Shown: piece after piece, positions 45,101-53,932 of the stretch
Layout of the letters: every line of letters starts with the position of its first letter
Numbering within the stretch: the stretch's first letter is position 1
Source: an uncultured Collinsella sp.
GTDB lineage: Bacteria; Actinomycetota; Coriobacteriia; Coriobacteriales; Coriobacteriaceae
Direction: 5' to 3'
Assembly: GCA_934647195.1 (NCBI GenBank)
Contig: CAKUFD010000007.1
Span: 1 to 64,000 of the forward strand
DNA length: 64,000 bases
Program-made: the position numbers and the translations under genes
The notes under the pieces: generated by a model
Databases searched by the model: none
What the model saw: the letters and a program-made list of their open reading frames with translations, nothing else
Told to the model about the DNA's origin: nothing

Positions 45101-45212
45101 CATCGCGCAGCGCCTGGACGAGATGGCTCACGGTGTCGTCTGCGCATCCGAGGACCCTGTCGGCCGTTGTTCGTTTAACCATCCGTCTGGATTTGAGAGG
45201 AGGGGAGCGTGA
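42180..45212 (+). CDS. addB: AddB-like helicase/nuclease subunit
   Basis: The product is 1010 residues. It is a partner of AddA in double-strand-break end resection. The C-terminal PD-(D/E)XK nuclease shows SQIESYSSCPLCWF, then GNFVHDVMFRFH and GRIDRVDVDAEGRAAIIDYKH with the catalytic Asp and Lys. Only a reduced Cys pattern (GVVCAS...GRCSF) remains at the C-terminus where AddB has the Cys trio of a 4Fe-4S cluster. The N-terminus lacks a canonical Walker A. Its stop overlaps the addA start (GTGA), so they are translationally coupled. Confidence 0.85.
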   Translation: MAVHIRIVDSAAEPVGAELLTIRRAVTAHGRIELLTSSFEERETCRHALAQAGCGLGVEVTTPAGWIASLWELLGMGTHLVSALQRSLLIADVLASWEPSDLEPLRDTPGTRFLLVSMARDFLPCVLDEERVARLAPASEAEDLVMRLLKRYAERLASLGLEEPSAAATYLAHSFADELPACASCVVVRGMQKIPAYLMDLLASVGAAGECTVLLAPQQRDAAPCIEEAFAARGVEASVEESLSGEAPEKSALPALFFEVAGPHARERAYAQVISRAAEQACAATSNPESVVAVVARRPVKAAWQLAERLAARGMRAIAPADARFDETRTGTQFNALTNLVARMRAAAVGEIPDSEWWPAPELSDWLACPLSGCDTWSARVFDKKIRGKRAMGVDAVLSELQSIQTRVTAQRKKLDSDNPWAQVPAVCADVVQYLMQERPVSAFKSMLSVAEALPAYAFGNADGAVACEREASMLKMAIAMLMDETRAVDVPQSVATSVLSGLKVGISAKTSEVEAVDNASESADASTMRPVAQFLTLAAAAAARPGTFDAMVFLDVDAETYSLAVKEDASTLLGERLAAAPVAIDPASYQRVLFDRAVRASGGAAILARVTHDRQAKDIYPAAIWTELRTRAGATAIVEQTDEGDIARDLDPSGAVGLDTCQVQCLPPQQLSDEATPYVVLRQCNGDGELVPRQLSASQIESYSSCPLCWFISSRVRPSSIDAGFGNIEKGNFVHDVMFRFHSELLEAGVDRVRPENVPAALSVLHEAFDEVRAEHARGKTTSSAALVPLDAGERAQIDEILPQLERVVRYEAEALMPFKPAYLEYSFNGLGVTYAGWPLGGRIDRVDVDAEGRAAIIDYKHRGDVNPFKLKDPTVPLKDGSIPAEDERWLPEHTQSLIYAQAMRRALGLEPAAALYFSTKGRAPAMRGAAAAALVGDKTDESMIPGLRDGFPAAEQGGTMTFEQLLDRVEDAIAQRLDEMAHGVVCASEDPVGRCSFNHPSGFERRGA

Positions 45213-48200
45213 GTACCATGGATCTTTCAACATTGATGCCTCAGCAGCGCGAGATCGTGACGACGCTCGATCGCCCTCTGTTCGTGTCGGCGGGCGCCGG
45301 CTCGGGCAAGACCTTCACCCTTACGCGTCGTATCCTGTGGGCGCTCTCCCCGGAGTCCGGTCCTTTTGCCGAGCATCTGGACCAGGTGCTCGCTATCACG
45401 TTTACCAAAGACGCTGCGGCGGAGATCCGCGAGCGCGTGCGCGCCGCCCTTATCGATGCCGGCATGGCCGAGGAGGCCCTGACGGTCGACGACTCTTGGA
45501 TCTCGACCATTCACGGCATGTGCTCTCGCATTCTTCGCACCCATGCGCTCGAGCTGGGCATCGATCCCGCATTCGAGGTGTTGGAGGAGGGCTCTGCCGC
45601 GCTGCTTATGGACCGTGCTGTGGAGCACGTGCTCTCTGCGGCTCGCGACGAGCGCGGCGATGATGCCGATCCTTTTGCCGAGCTCAAGACCTGGTATCCA
45701 CTCTACGGCGAGATTGGTCCTTCCGGCAGCGAAATGGGCACCTCGGCGCGCTCACTGGTGCGTCGCCTGCTCGAGGTCTCCTGTGCGCTTCCCCATGGCA
45801 TGGACGACATCCATATCGTGGGGGCGCAGGCGGACCTGAGCGCTCTTGCCGACGCGTATCGCCCCTGCTTGGAGGCGAGTCCCGGCGCCGCCGAGTGCGC
45901 GCGCACGGCGCTTGCCGCTATCGACGCCTTCGAGGCAAGCGAAAAGACCATGGCGGACCTTGGTGCCTGCATGTTGGCTTGCTCTGCCCCACGTGCGAGC
46001 AAGGCGTTTCCCAAAGACCAGGTTTTGCTTCTTAAGGCCGAGGCAGCAGACAGCTTTATCAATGCGATGGTTGCGGTGGGTTCCGCCGCGACGAGTCAGC
46101 TCTTCGAGCTTGCTCGTCGCGTCGAGGCTGAGTATCGCGAGCTCAAGCGTGCCGCGGGCGGCTTGGACAACAACGATTTGCTGCGCATGACCCATGAGGC
46201 CCTGCGCGACTATCCTTCGGTGCGCTCGGCTTACGAGAACCGTTTCAAGCTCGTGATGATCGACGAGTTCCAAGACACCGATCAACAGCAGGTCGATCTC
46301 ATCTCGTACCTTACGGGCGAGGATGGCCGGGCACTCTGTACCGTTGGCGATGCCCAGCAGTCGATCTATCGTTTCCGCGGTGCAGATGTCGAGGTGTTTC
46401 GCCGCCAGGAGCGCTCGATTGCACAGACTGCCGGTAACGACGATTCGTCCTCTCAGGGGCGCATCGTCAAGCTTGTGCGCAACTTCCGCAGCCACGCCCA
46501 AATCTTGGAATATGTAGCGCGCGTCTTTGATGGCGAACAGGGCGGCTTGATGCACGACTTCCTGGACTTGGAGGCACACGATGGCAGGCGCGATGCACTG
46601 GTCGCTGCAGACGTTTCTCGTCGCCAGGCGATTTTCGTTGCGGGCGGCAGCTCGGAGGAGCGCATTGACGTCAAGGCAGCGACGATCGCGGCGCGCTTTA
46701 AAGAGCTTGCCGATAAAGGCCAGCCCGTGGGCGGCATGGTGCTGCTTTTGGGAGGTATGACCTTTGCCGACCGTTATGCCGCTGCGTTTCGCGCGCAAGG
46801 ACTCGATTGCGTCATCTCTGGCGGCTCGGTGTTCTCGAGTGCGCCCGAGGTGTCCGCTGTGCGTGCGCTCGTCTGTGCGCTTGCGAATCCTGCGGATACC
46901 GCTCAGGGCCTCTCGCCGCTGCTTGCATCTCCGATGTTCGCGCTTGGCGTCGAGGAGTTCTTGGCTCTCGCTACCGGCTATGACTCCGAAACGGGCGAGA
47001 CGCGGCGCCGCAACCTGGATGCAGGCATTGCGTCGGATGACGATGCACCCGGTTTTGACGATCTCCCCCTGCTCCGCCGCGCACGGCAGGTGCTTCGCTA
47101 TGCGTTCGCGCGCGTGGGGCGCGATTCCTTTACCCGTATCGCGCGCGATGTGATCAACACTTCCGGATGGTTTGTTCGCCTGGCGAAGCGCGGTCCCGAA
47201 GGACGTGCCGTTGCCGCCAATGTGCTCAAGGCCCTCGACGCCCTGCAAGATGCAGAAGACGCCCTGGGCAATGCTCCGCGACAGATTGCGGGTGCATTCG
47301 ATGCGTTTTTGGCGGGCAAGGAGGCTCCCGGCGCCTTGAACGAGGGCGACGCCTCGGCGGTCCGCATCATGACGGTGCACGCCTCGAAGGGCTTGGAGTT
47401 TCCGGTCGTTGCGGTGGCAGATTGCTATAGCATCCATGCCAATTCTTCGCGCATGCAGATGCGCCGTGCGGCAGACCACGCCGACGTTTCGCTTCTGCCT
47501 GGGCGTTTTGCGGGCGGCCGCGCTGCGGACGGGACGTTTGTCGCAGGCGCCGATGTCGAGAAGGCTTTCAATAGGTATTTCCGTGGCAGTGCCTCTTCAC
47601 CTGCATGGCTTGACCCTGAGCTTATGGACGATGTGTGCGCCACGGATTCTGCTGCGGGTGAGTTTGTCGCCATGCGCGAAGAAGACGAGGCGGCGTCGCT
47701 TGAGGAGCGCGCGCGTCTGCTTTATGTTGCCATGACGCGTGCCCGCGAGGTGCTCATCTTGGCGCTCGATGCGGGTACGGGGACGGCACGCAAGGCAGGA
47801 AAGGTTGCGGAGCTCAAGTTCAACGAGGACCGTGACCTTACCGCTGCCGTGCTCGATCGCATTTTGCCTAAGGGTATAGCGGATCTTGCGCAGGGCCATC
47901 TGGTGTTCGAGGGCTCTCAAAACGGCGACTTCGCCTTCATCCCGCTGGGAGATTTTTCCTACGGCGAATTTCGTTACGTCGATATGACCGATACGTTTGC
48001 TGCTGTACCGGACGCGTCTGGTGCCGATACGGGCGTTCTTCCCAACGATGGCGGGCCACTTGATACCTTTACCCTTGCATACCCCGAGCGTCATCGTCTT
48101 CGTTCCGCTGCTGTTCCGCGCGTGCAGCGCGATTCCTATAGCTATTCCTCGATGGCGGCAACGCTTGACGAGGAGGGTGAGGATCGCCTGCCTTCGCAGG

Positions 48201-48853
48201 GGTCGAATCTCGTGTTTATCCCTCGGGCCGATGCGCTTGATGATCTGACGGGCGACGCGCTCGAGGAGACGCTGGCCTCTTCCGATGTTGCCTCTTCGCG
48301 ATCGCTCCTGCATGAGGGCGACCCCTGTGCGCTCGGATCGGCATTTCATGCCGCGGCGCAATGGCTCATCGAGACGGGTTCTGCGTTGCTGCCGACTGCG
48401 CGCGCGGAGGCGCTGTGCTCCTACTGGAAGGTATCTGCCTCGCAGCGCGCTCGTTTTGATGAGGCGTTGAGGCTCTGGTCTAGCTCGGATGTGCGCGCAG
48501 AGCTTCTTGGTTGGCCGCGCGTCTTGGCGGAGGTCCCGTTCTTCTCGTTGGGCCTTGATGACGATGATATTCGTCATCGTTTTGGTAGCTTTGCAGAAGG
48601 CGCAATCGATGCCTTGGCATACGATCCCGCCGATCCCTCACGTGCGTTAGTCATCGACTACAAGACGGGCGGCTCTTCCGATGAAACCCTCGAGGAACTG
48701 CGGGAAAAACATGCTCTGCAAGCGCGCATCTACCTCGATATCCTGTATCGCGCAGGCTTTTGCGAGGTGACCCTCAAGTTCGTGCGCGTCGAGGTCGAAG
48801 ACCCTCGAGTGCCGGGGCAGCCGCAAGTCGTGACCTATCGCTTGCTGGCTTAG
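45209..48853 (+). CDS. addA: AddA-like ATP-dependent helicase/nuclease subunit
   Basis: The product is 1214 residues, a UvrD-family helicase. Motifs are Walker A in FVSAGAGSGKTFTLTRR, AITFTKDAAAEIRERV, Walker B in MIDEFQDTDQQQ, GDAQQSIYRFRGAD, VHASKGLEFPVV and LYVAMTRAREVL. The C-terminal nuclease has AIDALAYDP, VIDYKTGG and QARIYLDIL. It starts at GTG 45209 (GAGGAGGGGA upstream) or ATG 45218. With AddB it processes broken DNA ends for RecA. Its stop overlaps that of the converging LysR gene by three bases. Confidence 0.92.
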   Translation: MSTMDLSTLMPQQREIVTTLDRPLFVSAGAGSGKTFTLTRRILWALSPESGPFAEHLDQVLAITFTKDAAAEIRERVRAALIDAGMAEEALTVDDSWISTIHGMCSRILRTHALELGIDPAFEVLEEGSAALLMDRAVEHVLSAARDERGDDADPFAELKTWYPLYGEIGPSGSEMGTSARSLVRRLLEVSCALPHGMDDIHIVGAQADLSALADAYRPCLEASPGAAECARTALAAIDAFEASEKTMADLGACMLACSAPRASKAFPKDQVLLLKAEAADSFINAMVAVGSAATSQLFELARRVEAEYRELKRAAGGLDNNDLLRMTHEALRDYPSVRSAYENRFKLVMIDEFQDTDQQQVDLISYLTGEDGRALCTVGDAQQSIYRFRGADVEVFRRQERSIAQTAGNDDSSSQGRIVKLVRNFRSHAQILEYVARVFDGEQGGLMHDFLDLEAHDGRRDALVAADVSRRQAIFVAGGSSEERIDVKAATIAARFKELADKGQPVGGMVLLLGGMTFADRYAAAFRAQGLDCVISGGSVFSSAPEVSAVRALVCALANPADTAQGLSPLLASPMFALGVEEFLALATGYDSETGETRRRNLDAGIASDDDAPGFDDLPLLRRARQVLRYAFARVGRDSFTRIARDVINTSGWFVRLAKRGPEGRAVAANVLKALDALQDAEDALGNAPRQIAGAFDAFLAGKEAPGALNEGDASAVRIMTVHASKGLEFPVVAVADCYSIHANSSRMQMRRAADHADVSLLPGRFAGGRAADGTFVAGADVEKAFNRYFRGSASSPAWLDPELMDDVCATDSAAGEFVAMREEDEAASLEERARLLYVAMTRAREVLILALDAGTGTARKAGKVAELKFNEDRDLTAAVLDRILPKGIADLAQGHLVFEGSQNGDFAFIPLGDFSYGEFRYVDMTDTFAAVPDASGADTGVLPNDGGPLDTFTLAYPERHRLRSAAVPRVQRDSYSYSSMAATLDEEGEDRLPSQGSNLVFIPRADALDDLTGDALEETLASSDVASSRSLLHEGDPCALGSAFHAAAQWLIETGSALLPTARAEALCSYWKVSASQRARFDEALRLWSSSDVRAELLGWPRVLAEVPFFSLGLDDDDIRHRFGSFAEGAIDALAYDPADPSRALVIDYKTGGSSDETLEELREKHALQARIYLDILYRAGFCEVTLKFVRVEVEDPRVPGQPQVVTYRLLA

Positions 48854-49797
48854 ACGCCCGCACCGTCCTCCGCGATCAAGACTGCTCCGTTGCGGTCGGC
48901 ATCGGCGATGATGCGCCGCAGCTCGGAGAGGTATTGCGTGAGAATCGGTGTGGGGCGTCGCTCGTCGTGCACGATGTAGCCCACAAGCATGTGCGCGTCT
49001 TCTTTGAGCGGGATGCTCGCCATGCCCGACTGCATCTCAGCTGAGAGCACGCCGGTAGAGAGCGCATACCCATTTGACGTGGTGAGCAGGTTGGTGAGAG
49101 TTCCGCGGTCCGACATGCGGATGTTGCGCGCGCAGGGGACGTACGAGAGCGGCTCCTCCGAAAAATAGAACGAGTTGGACGTTCCCTGCTCAAAGCTATA
49201 ACGCGTATAAGGCGCGAGGTCTTCCAGCCCGATGGAAGGCTTTGCTGCGAGAGGGTGGTTCTCGCTTACAAATACATGGACGCGCGCGTTGAAGAGCGGG
49301 TGAAAACTCACGCGTGCGTCGGCGAAGGCCTTCTCCAGTACACGCCGATTGAAGTCGTCCAGATAGAGGATGCCCACCTCGCTGCGAAAGGCGCGCACAT
49401 CGTCGATGATCTGCGCCGTTGTGGTCTCGCGCATGGTGAACTCGAACTTCTCGTCATCGCAAGCCTCCACCACGTTGATAAACGCCTGCACCGAGAAGGC
49501 ATAGTGCTGGGCCGAGACGGCGAGACGCGCCTGCGGTGCCTCATTGTGTTCATAGCGAGCTTCGAGCATGTTTGCCTGCTCGACCACTTGGCGAGCATAG
49601 CCCAGCAGCTCGGTGCCGTCGGCGGTGAGCATGACGCCGCGGCTGCTGCGCGTGAAGATGGATATCCCCAGTTCCGCTTCGAGCGATTTGATGGCGCTCG
49701 AGATGTTCGATTGCGCGGTGTAGAGGTTTTGAGCTGCGGCGTTGATGGAGCCGCTCTCGGCCACTGCAATGAGGAAACGCAGTTGCTGCAAAGTCAT
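48850..49797 (-). CDS. LysR-family transcriptional regulator, divergent from metY
   Basis: The product is 315 residues with an N-terminal helix-turn-helix (SINAAAQNLYTAQSNISSAIKSLE) and a substrate-binding effector domain. Being divergent from metY with an LysR-type dyad between them, it is a likely regulator of sulfur amino acid synthesis. The effector is unknown; O-acetyl(homo)serine is used by some relatives. Confidence 0.88.
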   Translation of the reverse strand: MTLQQLRFLIAVAESGSINAAAQNLYTAQSNISSAIKSLEAELGISIFTRSSRGVMLTADGTELLGYARQVVEQANMLEARYEHNEAPQARLAVSAQHYAFSVQAFINVVEACDDEKFEFTMRETTTAQIIDDVRAFRSEVGILYLDDFNRRVLEKAFADARVSFHPLFNARVHVFVSENHPLAAKPSIGLEDLAPYTRYSFEQGTSNSFYFSEEPLSYVPCARNIRMSDRGTLTNLLTTSNGYALSTGVLSAEMQSGMASIPLKEDAHMLVGYIVHDERRPTPILTQYLSELRRIIADADRNGAVLIAEDGAGV

Positions 49798-49817
49798 GGG
49801 CGTCCTTTCGTTTGAGT

Positions 49818-49838
49818 GTTATCTATTATAACGATAAC
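49818..49838. promoter_or_regulatory. LysR-type operator
   Basis: GTTATC and GATAAC form a perfect dyad with nine bases between, containing the ATC-N9-GAT (T-N11-A) pattern of LysR regulators. It lies 20 bases before the LysR gene and 21 bases before the metY -35 element. Confidence 0.65.
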
Positions 49839-49858
49839 TAGCTACCACATTTTAGTGA

Positions 49859-49887
49859 TTGACGTGAGCCGCGGGCGAATTTACTAT
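49859..49887 (+). promoter_or_regulatory. promoter of the metY leader
   Basis: TTGACG, a 17-base spacer and TACTAT give a good sigma-70-type promoter. Transcription should begin near 49894, leaving a leader of about 218 nt before metY. Confidence 0.8.
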
Positions 49888-49953
49888 GCTAAACATACCA
49901 AGCCGATAGGGAATTGTCCCTACGGAGATTGAGCCAGAGGGGAGGACCCACGG

Positions 49954-50034
49954 ATGTGTCAGACCGAACGAATGCACAGCTCCCGGTTGCTGCGCACGCT
50001 GAGGACGACCCGCGACTCACGAATGTCCCAATAG
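49954..50034 (+). CDS. leader peptide of the metY attenuator
   Basis: A 26-codon open frame, ATG 49954 to TAG 50034, has GGAGG eight bases before its start. The peptide begins MCQTERM and continues Arg-rich, with Arg at 11, 14, 17, 20 and 23. Met codons are at 1, 7 and 24 and the only Cys is codon 2. Codons 9-13 overlap the 5' arm of the antiterminator described below. Its position and spacing suggest that its translation, not its product, matters. It could sense Met or Cys supply; the many Arg codons leave another possibility. Confidence 0.65.
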   Translation: MCQTERMHSSRLLRTLRTTRDSRMSQ

Positions 50035-50069
50035 CGCCACGCGACCGGGAGCGTTAACGCCCCGTTTTT
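49979..50069 (+). promoter_or_regulatory. transcription attenuator (antiterminator/terminator switch) of metY
   Basis: Two exclusive structures share one segment. The antiterminator pairs 49979-49990 with 50041-50052 (12 bp, one G-T). The terminator pairs GGG-GCG (50047-50053, one bulged A) with CGCCCC (50058-50063) around TTAA and runs into TTTTT (50065-50069). The first arm lies inside the leader ORF, so a ribosome moving through it frees the terminator. A ribosome stalled early leaves the antiterminator to form. A small hairpin at 49907-49922 precedes the leader ORF. Confidence 0.7.
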
Positions 50070-50111
50070 ACTTCCCGCGCCTTTGCGCCGATTCTGTTTA
50101 AGGAGAACATC

Positions 50112-51419
50112 ATGTCCCAGTTCGTCAACAATCCCGAGCATACTTTTGGTTTCGACACCCTTCAGCTGCACGTTGGCCAGGAGACCGCAGATCCCGCATC
50201 CGATGCTCGCGCGGTGCCCATCTATCAGACTACGAGCTATGTCTTCCGCAACTCCAAACATGCTGCCGACCGCTTTGGTCTGGCCGACGCCGGCAACATC
50301 TATGGTCGTCTGACCAACTCGACCCAGGGTGTTTTCGAGGATCGCATCGCCGCGCTCGAGGGCGGCGTGGCCGGCCTCGCCGTCGCATCCGGCGCTGCCG
50401 CCATCACCTATGCTATCCAGGCACTTGCTCAGGCCGGCGACCACGTAGTTGCTCAGAAGACCATCTACGGCGGTTCTTACAACCTACTCGAGCACACGCT
50501 TTCTCAGTTTGGCATTGAGACCACCTTTGTCGACGCCCATAACCTCGAGGAGGTCGAGGGTGCGATTCAGGACAACACCACCGTTGTCTACCTGGAGACC
50601 CTGGGCAATCCCAACTCCGATATCCCCAACATCGACGCTATCTCCGAGATCGCCCATAAGCATGGCCTGCCGGTCGTCGTGGACAATACCTTTGGCACTC
50701 CGTACTTGTTCCGTCCGCTGGAGCATGGCGCGAACGTCGTCGTCCATTCGGCTACGAAGTTCATCGGCGGCCACGGTACGTCGCTTGGCGGCGTGATCGT
50801 CGACGGCGGCAACTTTGACTGGAAGGCCTCCGGCAAGTATCCGCAGCTTGCCGATCCCAACCCCTCCTATCACGGCATTTCTTTCGTCGACGCTGTGGGT
50901 GCTGCTGCATTCGCAACTTATATCCGCGCTATCCTGCTGCGCGATGAGGGCGCTTGCATCTCGCCGTTCAACGCGTTCCTGCTGCTCCAGGGCACCGAGA
51001 CGCTCTCCCTGCGCGTCGATCGCCATGTGGAGAACACCAAGAAGGTCGTCGAGTTCCTGAGCCAGGATCCGCACGTTGCCTCCGTTAATCACCCGAGCCT
51101 GCCCGATCATCCCGATCACGAGCTCTATCAGCGTTATTTCCCCAACGGCGGCGCCTCGATCTTCACCTTCGAGATCAAGGGCGGTCAGGAGGCAGCCTGG
51201 AAGTTCATCGACAACCTGCAGATCTTCTCCCTGCTTGCTAACGTTGCCGATGTAAAGAGTCTGGCGATTCACCCGGCAACCACCACGCATTCCCAGCTCA
51301 CCGAGGCCGAGCTTGCCGACCAGGGCATCACCCCTTCGACGATCCGCCTCTCCATCGGCACCGAGAACGCCGAAGACATCATCTGGGACCTGAGCCAGGC
51401 CTTCGCCAAGCTCGACTAA
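50112..51419 (+). CDS. metY: O-acetylhomoserine sulfhydrylase
   Basis: The product is 435 residues, a PLP enzyme that makes homocysteine (or cysteine-like products) from O-acetylhomoserine and sulfide. The PLP lysine lies in [14 protein letters not shown], with [23 protein letters not shown] and DNTFGTPY as family markers; the length fits MetY rather than the shorter MetB/MetC. ATG 50112 follows AAGGAGAA. Control appears to be double: the LysR dyad at the promoter and the attenuator in the leader. Confidence 0.95.
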   Translation: MSQFVNNPEHTFGFDTLQLHVGQETADPASDARAVPIYQTTSYVFRNSKHAADRFGLADAGNIYGRLTNSTQGVFEDRIAALEGGVAGLAVASGAAAITYAIQALAQAGDHVVAQKTIYGGSYNLLEHTLSQFGIETTFVDAHNLEEVEGAIQDNTTVVYLETLGNPNSDIPNIDAISEIAHKHGLPVVVDNTFGTPYLFRPLEHGANVVVHSATKFIGGHGTSLGGVIVDGGNFDWKASGKYPQLADPNPSYHGISFVDAVGAAAFATYIRAILLRDEGACISPFNAFLLLQGTETLSLRVDRHVENTKKVVEFLSQDPHVASVNHPSLPDHPDHELYQRYFPNGGASIFTFEIKGGQEAAWKFIDNLQIFSLLANVADVKSLAIHPATTTHSQLTEAELADQGITPSTIRLSIGTENAEDIIWDLSQAFAKLD

Positions 51420-51459
51420 TGTGACAAATAGTCGACAGGTTTATTTTGTCACATTTTCA
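51420..51459. repeat. dispersed repeat, family B, single unit after metY
   Basis: It matches the first unit after proA at 36 of 40 positions and, like it, starts at the base after the stop codon. TGTGACAAA pairs with TTTGTCACA and TTTTCAC follows, a usable intrinsic terminator. Confidence 0.85.
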
Positions 51460-51484
51460 CATTTCCATCATATTCTAGAAGTTA

Positions 51485-51522
51485 AGCCGGGCGCCCTGCA
51501 TGTGCGGGGCGCCCGGCTTTTG
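51485..51522. terminator. bidirectional terminator between metY and the PanE-like gene
   Basis: AGCCGGGCGCCC (51485-51496) pairs perfectly with GGGCGCCCGGCT (51507-51518), followed by TTTT. On the minus strand, CTTAAC follows the stem. Confidence 0.85.
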
Positions 51523-51560
51523 GGCGGGCAACGGGACGGATTTGCTGCGGATGCGGTGCG

Positions 51561-52472
51561 CTACCAGGAGGATTCGATTTCGCGGACGCGCCCAAGTAGC
51601 CAACGGTTTTGAGGCACCAGTAATCCGTGATGCCCGGCTCTCTCGATGATGGTGCCAGCAAAGAGTGCCACCTCGGTGGGCTTGTGGTTGATGCGATCTT
51701 GAGCCATCGAGGGCATACCGTTAGGGTCAAGCCCGGCGATGATGCCGACCATCTCGTTGAGGTCATCTTCCGTAAGGGCGATTCCCTCGGCGTTGGCCAC
51801 GGCCTTTGCCTCGCGCATGGCGGCGATGAGACAGCGGTTTTGCTCGCTGTCCGAAAGTGCACTTCCGTACGTGCCACCGTAAACCATGCAAGTCTGGTTG
51901 ATGCCCACGTTCATCATGAGTTTTGTCCACATGCGGCGGCGAATATCCTGCTCTATCGTGCGAGAGATGCCTGCGCGATCGAGCAACTCGGCGATGTCAT
52001 CGACAACGCCCGGTTCGGTCTGCGGTGCTGCACCCAGGCGAATCTCGCCCGGATGGGTATAGGTGAGCGCATTGTCGATAAAGACGGCGTCCATACCCTG
52101 CGTGATGGCAAGCACGAGGTGTTTCCAGTCATAGCGTGCGGCGATTGCCTCTTCGCTGGTCACGCCGTTGAGCAGCGAGATGATGCGCGTCTCGGGGCCC
52201 ACGAGGTTACCCATGCAGTCGATTGCCTCTTCTAGTCCCGTCGCCTTGACGGCAAGAATGACAAGGTCGACGGGCTTTGCCTTGCTGGCGGGGATGGTAA
52301 TAAAGTCCTGTTCCGTCCCGTTGATGAGGGTCTGGTCGTCGCGGTGGCGCAGGTAGCGATTGTCGTCCATCACGTACTGGAGACGCTCGCGCCCGATTGC
52401 TTGCGCGATCTTGCTGCCGTGAAGCAGCCCCACGGCTCCCTTGCCGATGATGGCGACGGTCTCGATGCGCAT
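51561..52472 (-). CDS. 2-dehydropantoate 2-reductase family protein
   Basis: The product is 303 residues from ATG 52472 (GGGAGGAA upstream). The Rossmann motif IIGKGAVGLLHG is near the N-terminus and the ketopantoate-reductase C-terminal helical domain includes KLMMNVGINQTC with the catalytic Lys. It reduces a 2-oxo acid with NADPH, as PanE does in pantothenate synthesis. No panB, panC or panD is nearby, so the substrate may differ. Confidence 0.85.
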   Translation of the reverse strand: MRIETVAIIGKGAVGLLHGSKIAQAIGRERLQYVMDDNRYLRHRDDQTLINGTEQDFITIPASKAKPVDLVILAVKATGLEEAIDCMGNLVGPETRIISLLNGVTSEEAIAARYDWKHLVLAITQGMDAVFIDNALTYTHPGEIRLGAAPQTEPGVVDDIAELLDRAGISRTIEQDIRRRMWTKLMMNVGINQTCMVYGGTYGSALSDSEQNRCLIAAMREAKAVANAEGIALTEDDLNEMVGIIAGLDPNGMPSMAQDRINHKPTEVALFAGTIIERAGHHGLLVPQNRWLLGRVREIESSW

Positions 52473-52614
52473 GTGGGTTCCTCCCGGTCTTGGTGCGGTT
52501 CGCGTCTGTCTATGATAGCGCCGTCGTGCCCATTCGCTGCGGCGGAGCGCGCAGGTTAACACTTTGCTGCGGCGCGGTATGATATTGGCCGATGACGCCG
52601 AGGAAAGGACGTGC

Positions 52615-53820
52615 ATGCAGTACAGAACAGATCCCACAAGCGGCAACAGGCTTTCTGCGTTGGGCCTGGGGTGCATGCGTTTTCCGGGTTATCAATTGGG
52701 ACGACCAGATGCGAAAGCCGCGGAGGATATTATCTCCCGTGCCGTTGAGCGCGGTATCAACTACTTGGACACGGCGTACCTTTATCCCGGCAACGAAGCT
52801 TGCGTGGGGGCGGCGCTCGAGAAACTCGGTCTGCGCAATGAGGTCTATATCGCAACCAAACTGCCCCATGCTTCGTGCAGGCGTTTTGAGGATTTTGACC
52901 GCTTCTTTAACGAGCAGCTTAAACGCCTGCGAACGGACCATATCGACTACTACCTCATGCACAACATCACGAGTCCCGCGCAATGGGAGCGTGTGGCGGC
53001 GTTGGGTATCGAGGATTGGATTGCGCAGCAAAAACAAGCCGGCCGCATTCGGCAAATCGGTTTCTCGTATCATGGCTCCGCTGATGATTTCCCGCACATG
53101 CTCGATGCCTATAACTGGGATTTTGTTCAGGTGCAATATAACTACGCCAACGAGCGCTACCAGGCGGGTACGGCAGGCGTGCTAGAGGCCCATGCGCGCG
53201 GCCTTGCCGTGTTCGTGATGGAGCCGCTTTTGGGCGGTCGCTTGGTAGACAAGCTGCCGCGCGCGGCCCAAGATATCCTGAAGAAGGAGCGCGGTGGGCA
53301 TTTGCAGACCCCGGCCGATTGGGGTCTGAGCTGGGTGTGGAACCATCCGCAGGTCACCATGCTGCTTTCGGGCATGGCGACGCCCGAGCAGGTGGATCAA
53401 AACGCTGCGATCGCCGACGTCGCCCAAGCCGATGCCATGACGCCCGCGCAGCTCGAGACCATCGCTCGCGTGGTCGAGGTCTTCGAGCGCTTTAACCGCG
53501 TGCCGTGCACGGGGTGCAACTACTGCATGCCTTGTCCGCAGGGGATTAATATTCCCGGCTGTTTCGCCGCCTATAACGCTAGTTTCGCCTATGGTCGCTG
53601 GACGGGTCTCTCCCAGTATTTCACCGCAAGCGCCGTGCGAACTTCTTCTCCCAAGCTGGTGAGCAACTGCATCCATTGCGGTAAATGTGCCCGCCACTGT
53701 CCGCAACAGATCGATATTCCCGCACGGCTCGATGACGTGCGCCGCCGTTTACAGCCGGGTCCTGTCGACCTAGTCCTTCGCGCCATGGCTCGTCATCGGC
53801 GCGAGGACGGCTCGAGGTAA
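52615..53820 (+). CDS. aldo/keto reductase with C-terminal 4Fe-4S ferredoxin domain
   Basis: The product is 401 residues from ATG 52615 (GAGGAAAGG upstream). The AKR barrel shows LGLGCMRFPG, YLDTAYLYPGNE with the catalytic Asp and Tyr, and DYYLMHN. Two cysteine clusters follow: CTGCNYCMPCPQG and CIHCGKCARHCPQQ, the ferredoxin-like pattern of anaerobe AKRs. Electrons probably come from ferredoxin rather than, or as well as, NADPH. The substrate is unknown. Confidence 0.88.
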   Translation: MQYRTDPTSGNRLSALGLGCMRFPGYQLGRPDAKAAEDIISRAVERGINYLDTAYLYPGNEACVGAALEKLGLRNEVYIATKLPHASCRRFEDFDRFFNEQLKRLRTDHIDYYLMHNITSPAQWERVAALGIEDWIAQQKQAGRIRQIGFSYHGSADDFPHMLDAYNWDFVQVQYNYANERYQAGTAGVLEAHARGLAVFVMEPLLGGRLVDKLPRAAQDILKKERGGHLQTPADWGLSWVWNHPQVTMLLSGMATPEQVDQNAAIADVAQADAMTPAQLETIARVVEVFERFNRVPCTGCNYCMPCPQGINIPGCFAAYNASFAYGRWTGLSQYFTASAVRTSSPKLVSNCIHCGKCARHCPQQIDIPARLDDVRRRLQPGPVDLVLRAMARHRREDGSR

Positions 53821-53932
53821 TTGCGGGACGGCATGATTGTCCTGCGTCGGGGTCGCACGGGCAGGGACGGGCTGCTGCCCCGTAGTCTATCCCTGTGCGT
53901 GCGTGCCTTACGCCCGCTGTATCGCCGGGGGG

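Noticed and set aside
45752..47479. 575-codon minus-strand open frame within addA
   Set aside because: The plus strand carries all UvrD-family helicase motifs; the antisense product has no recognisable domain.
49894..50111. SAM riboswitch or T-box upstream of metY
   Set aside because: Neither the conserved SAM riboswitch core nor the T-box AGGGTGG-type motif is present; a leader ORF with attenuator fits better.
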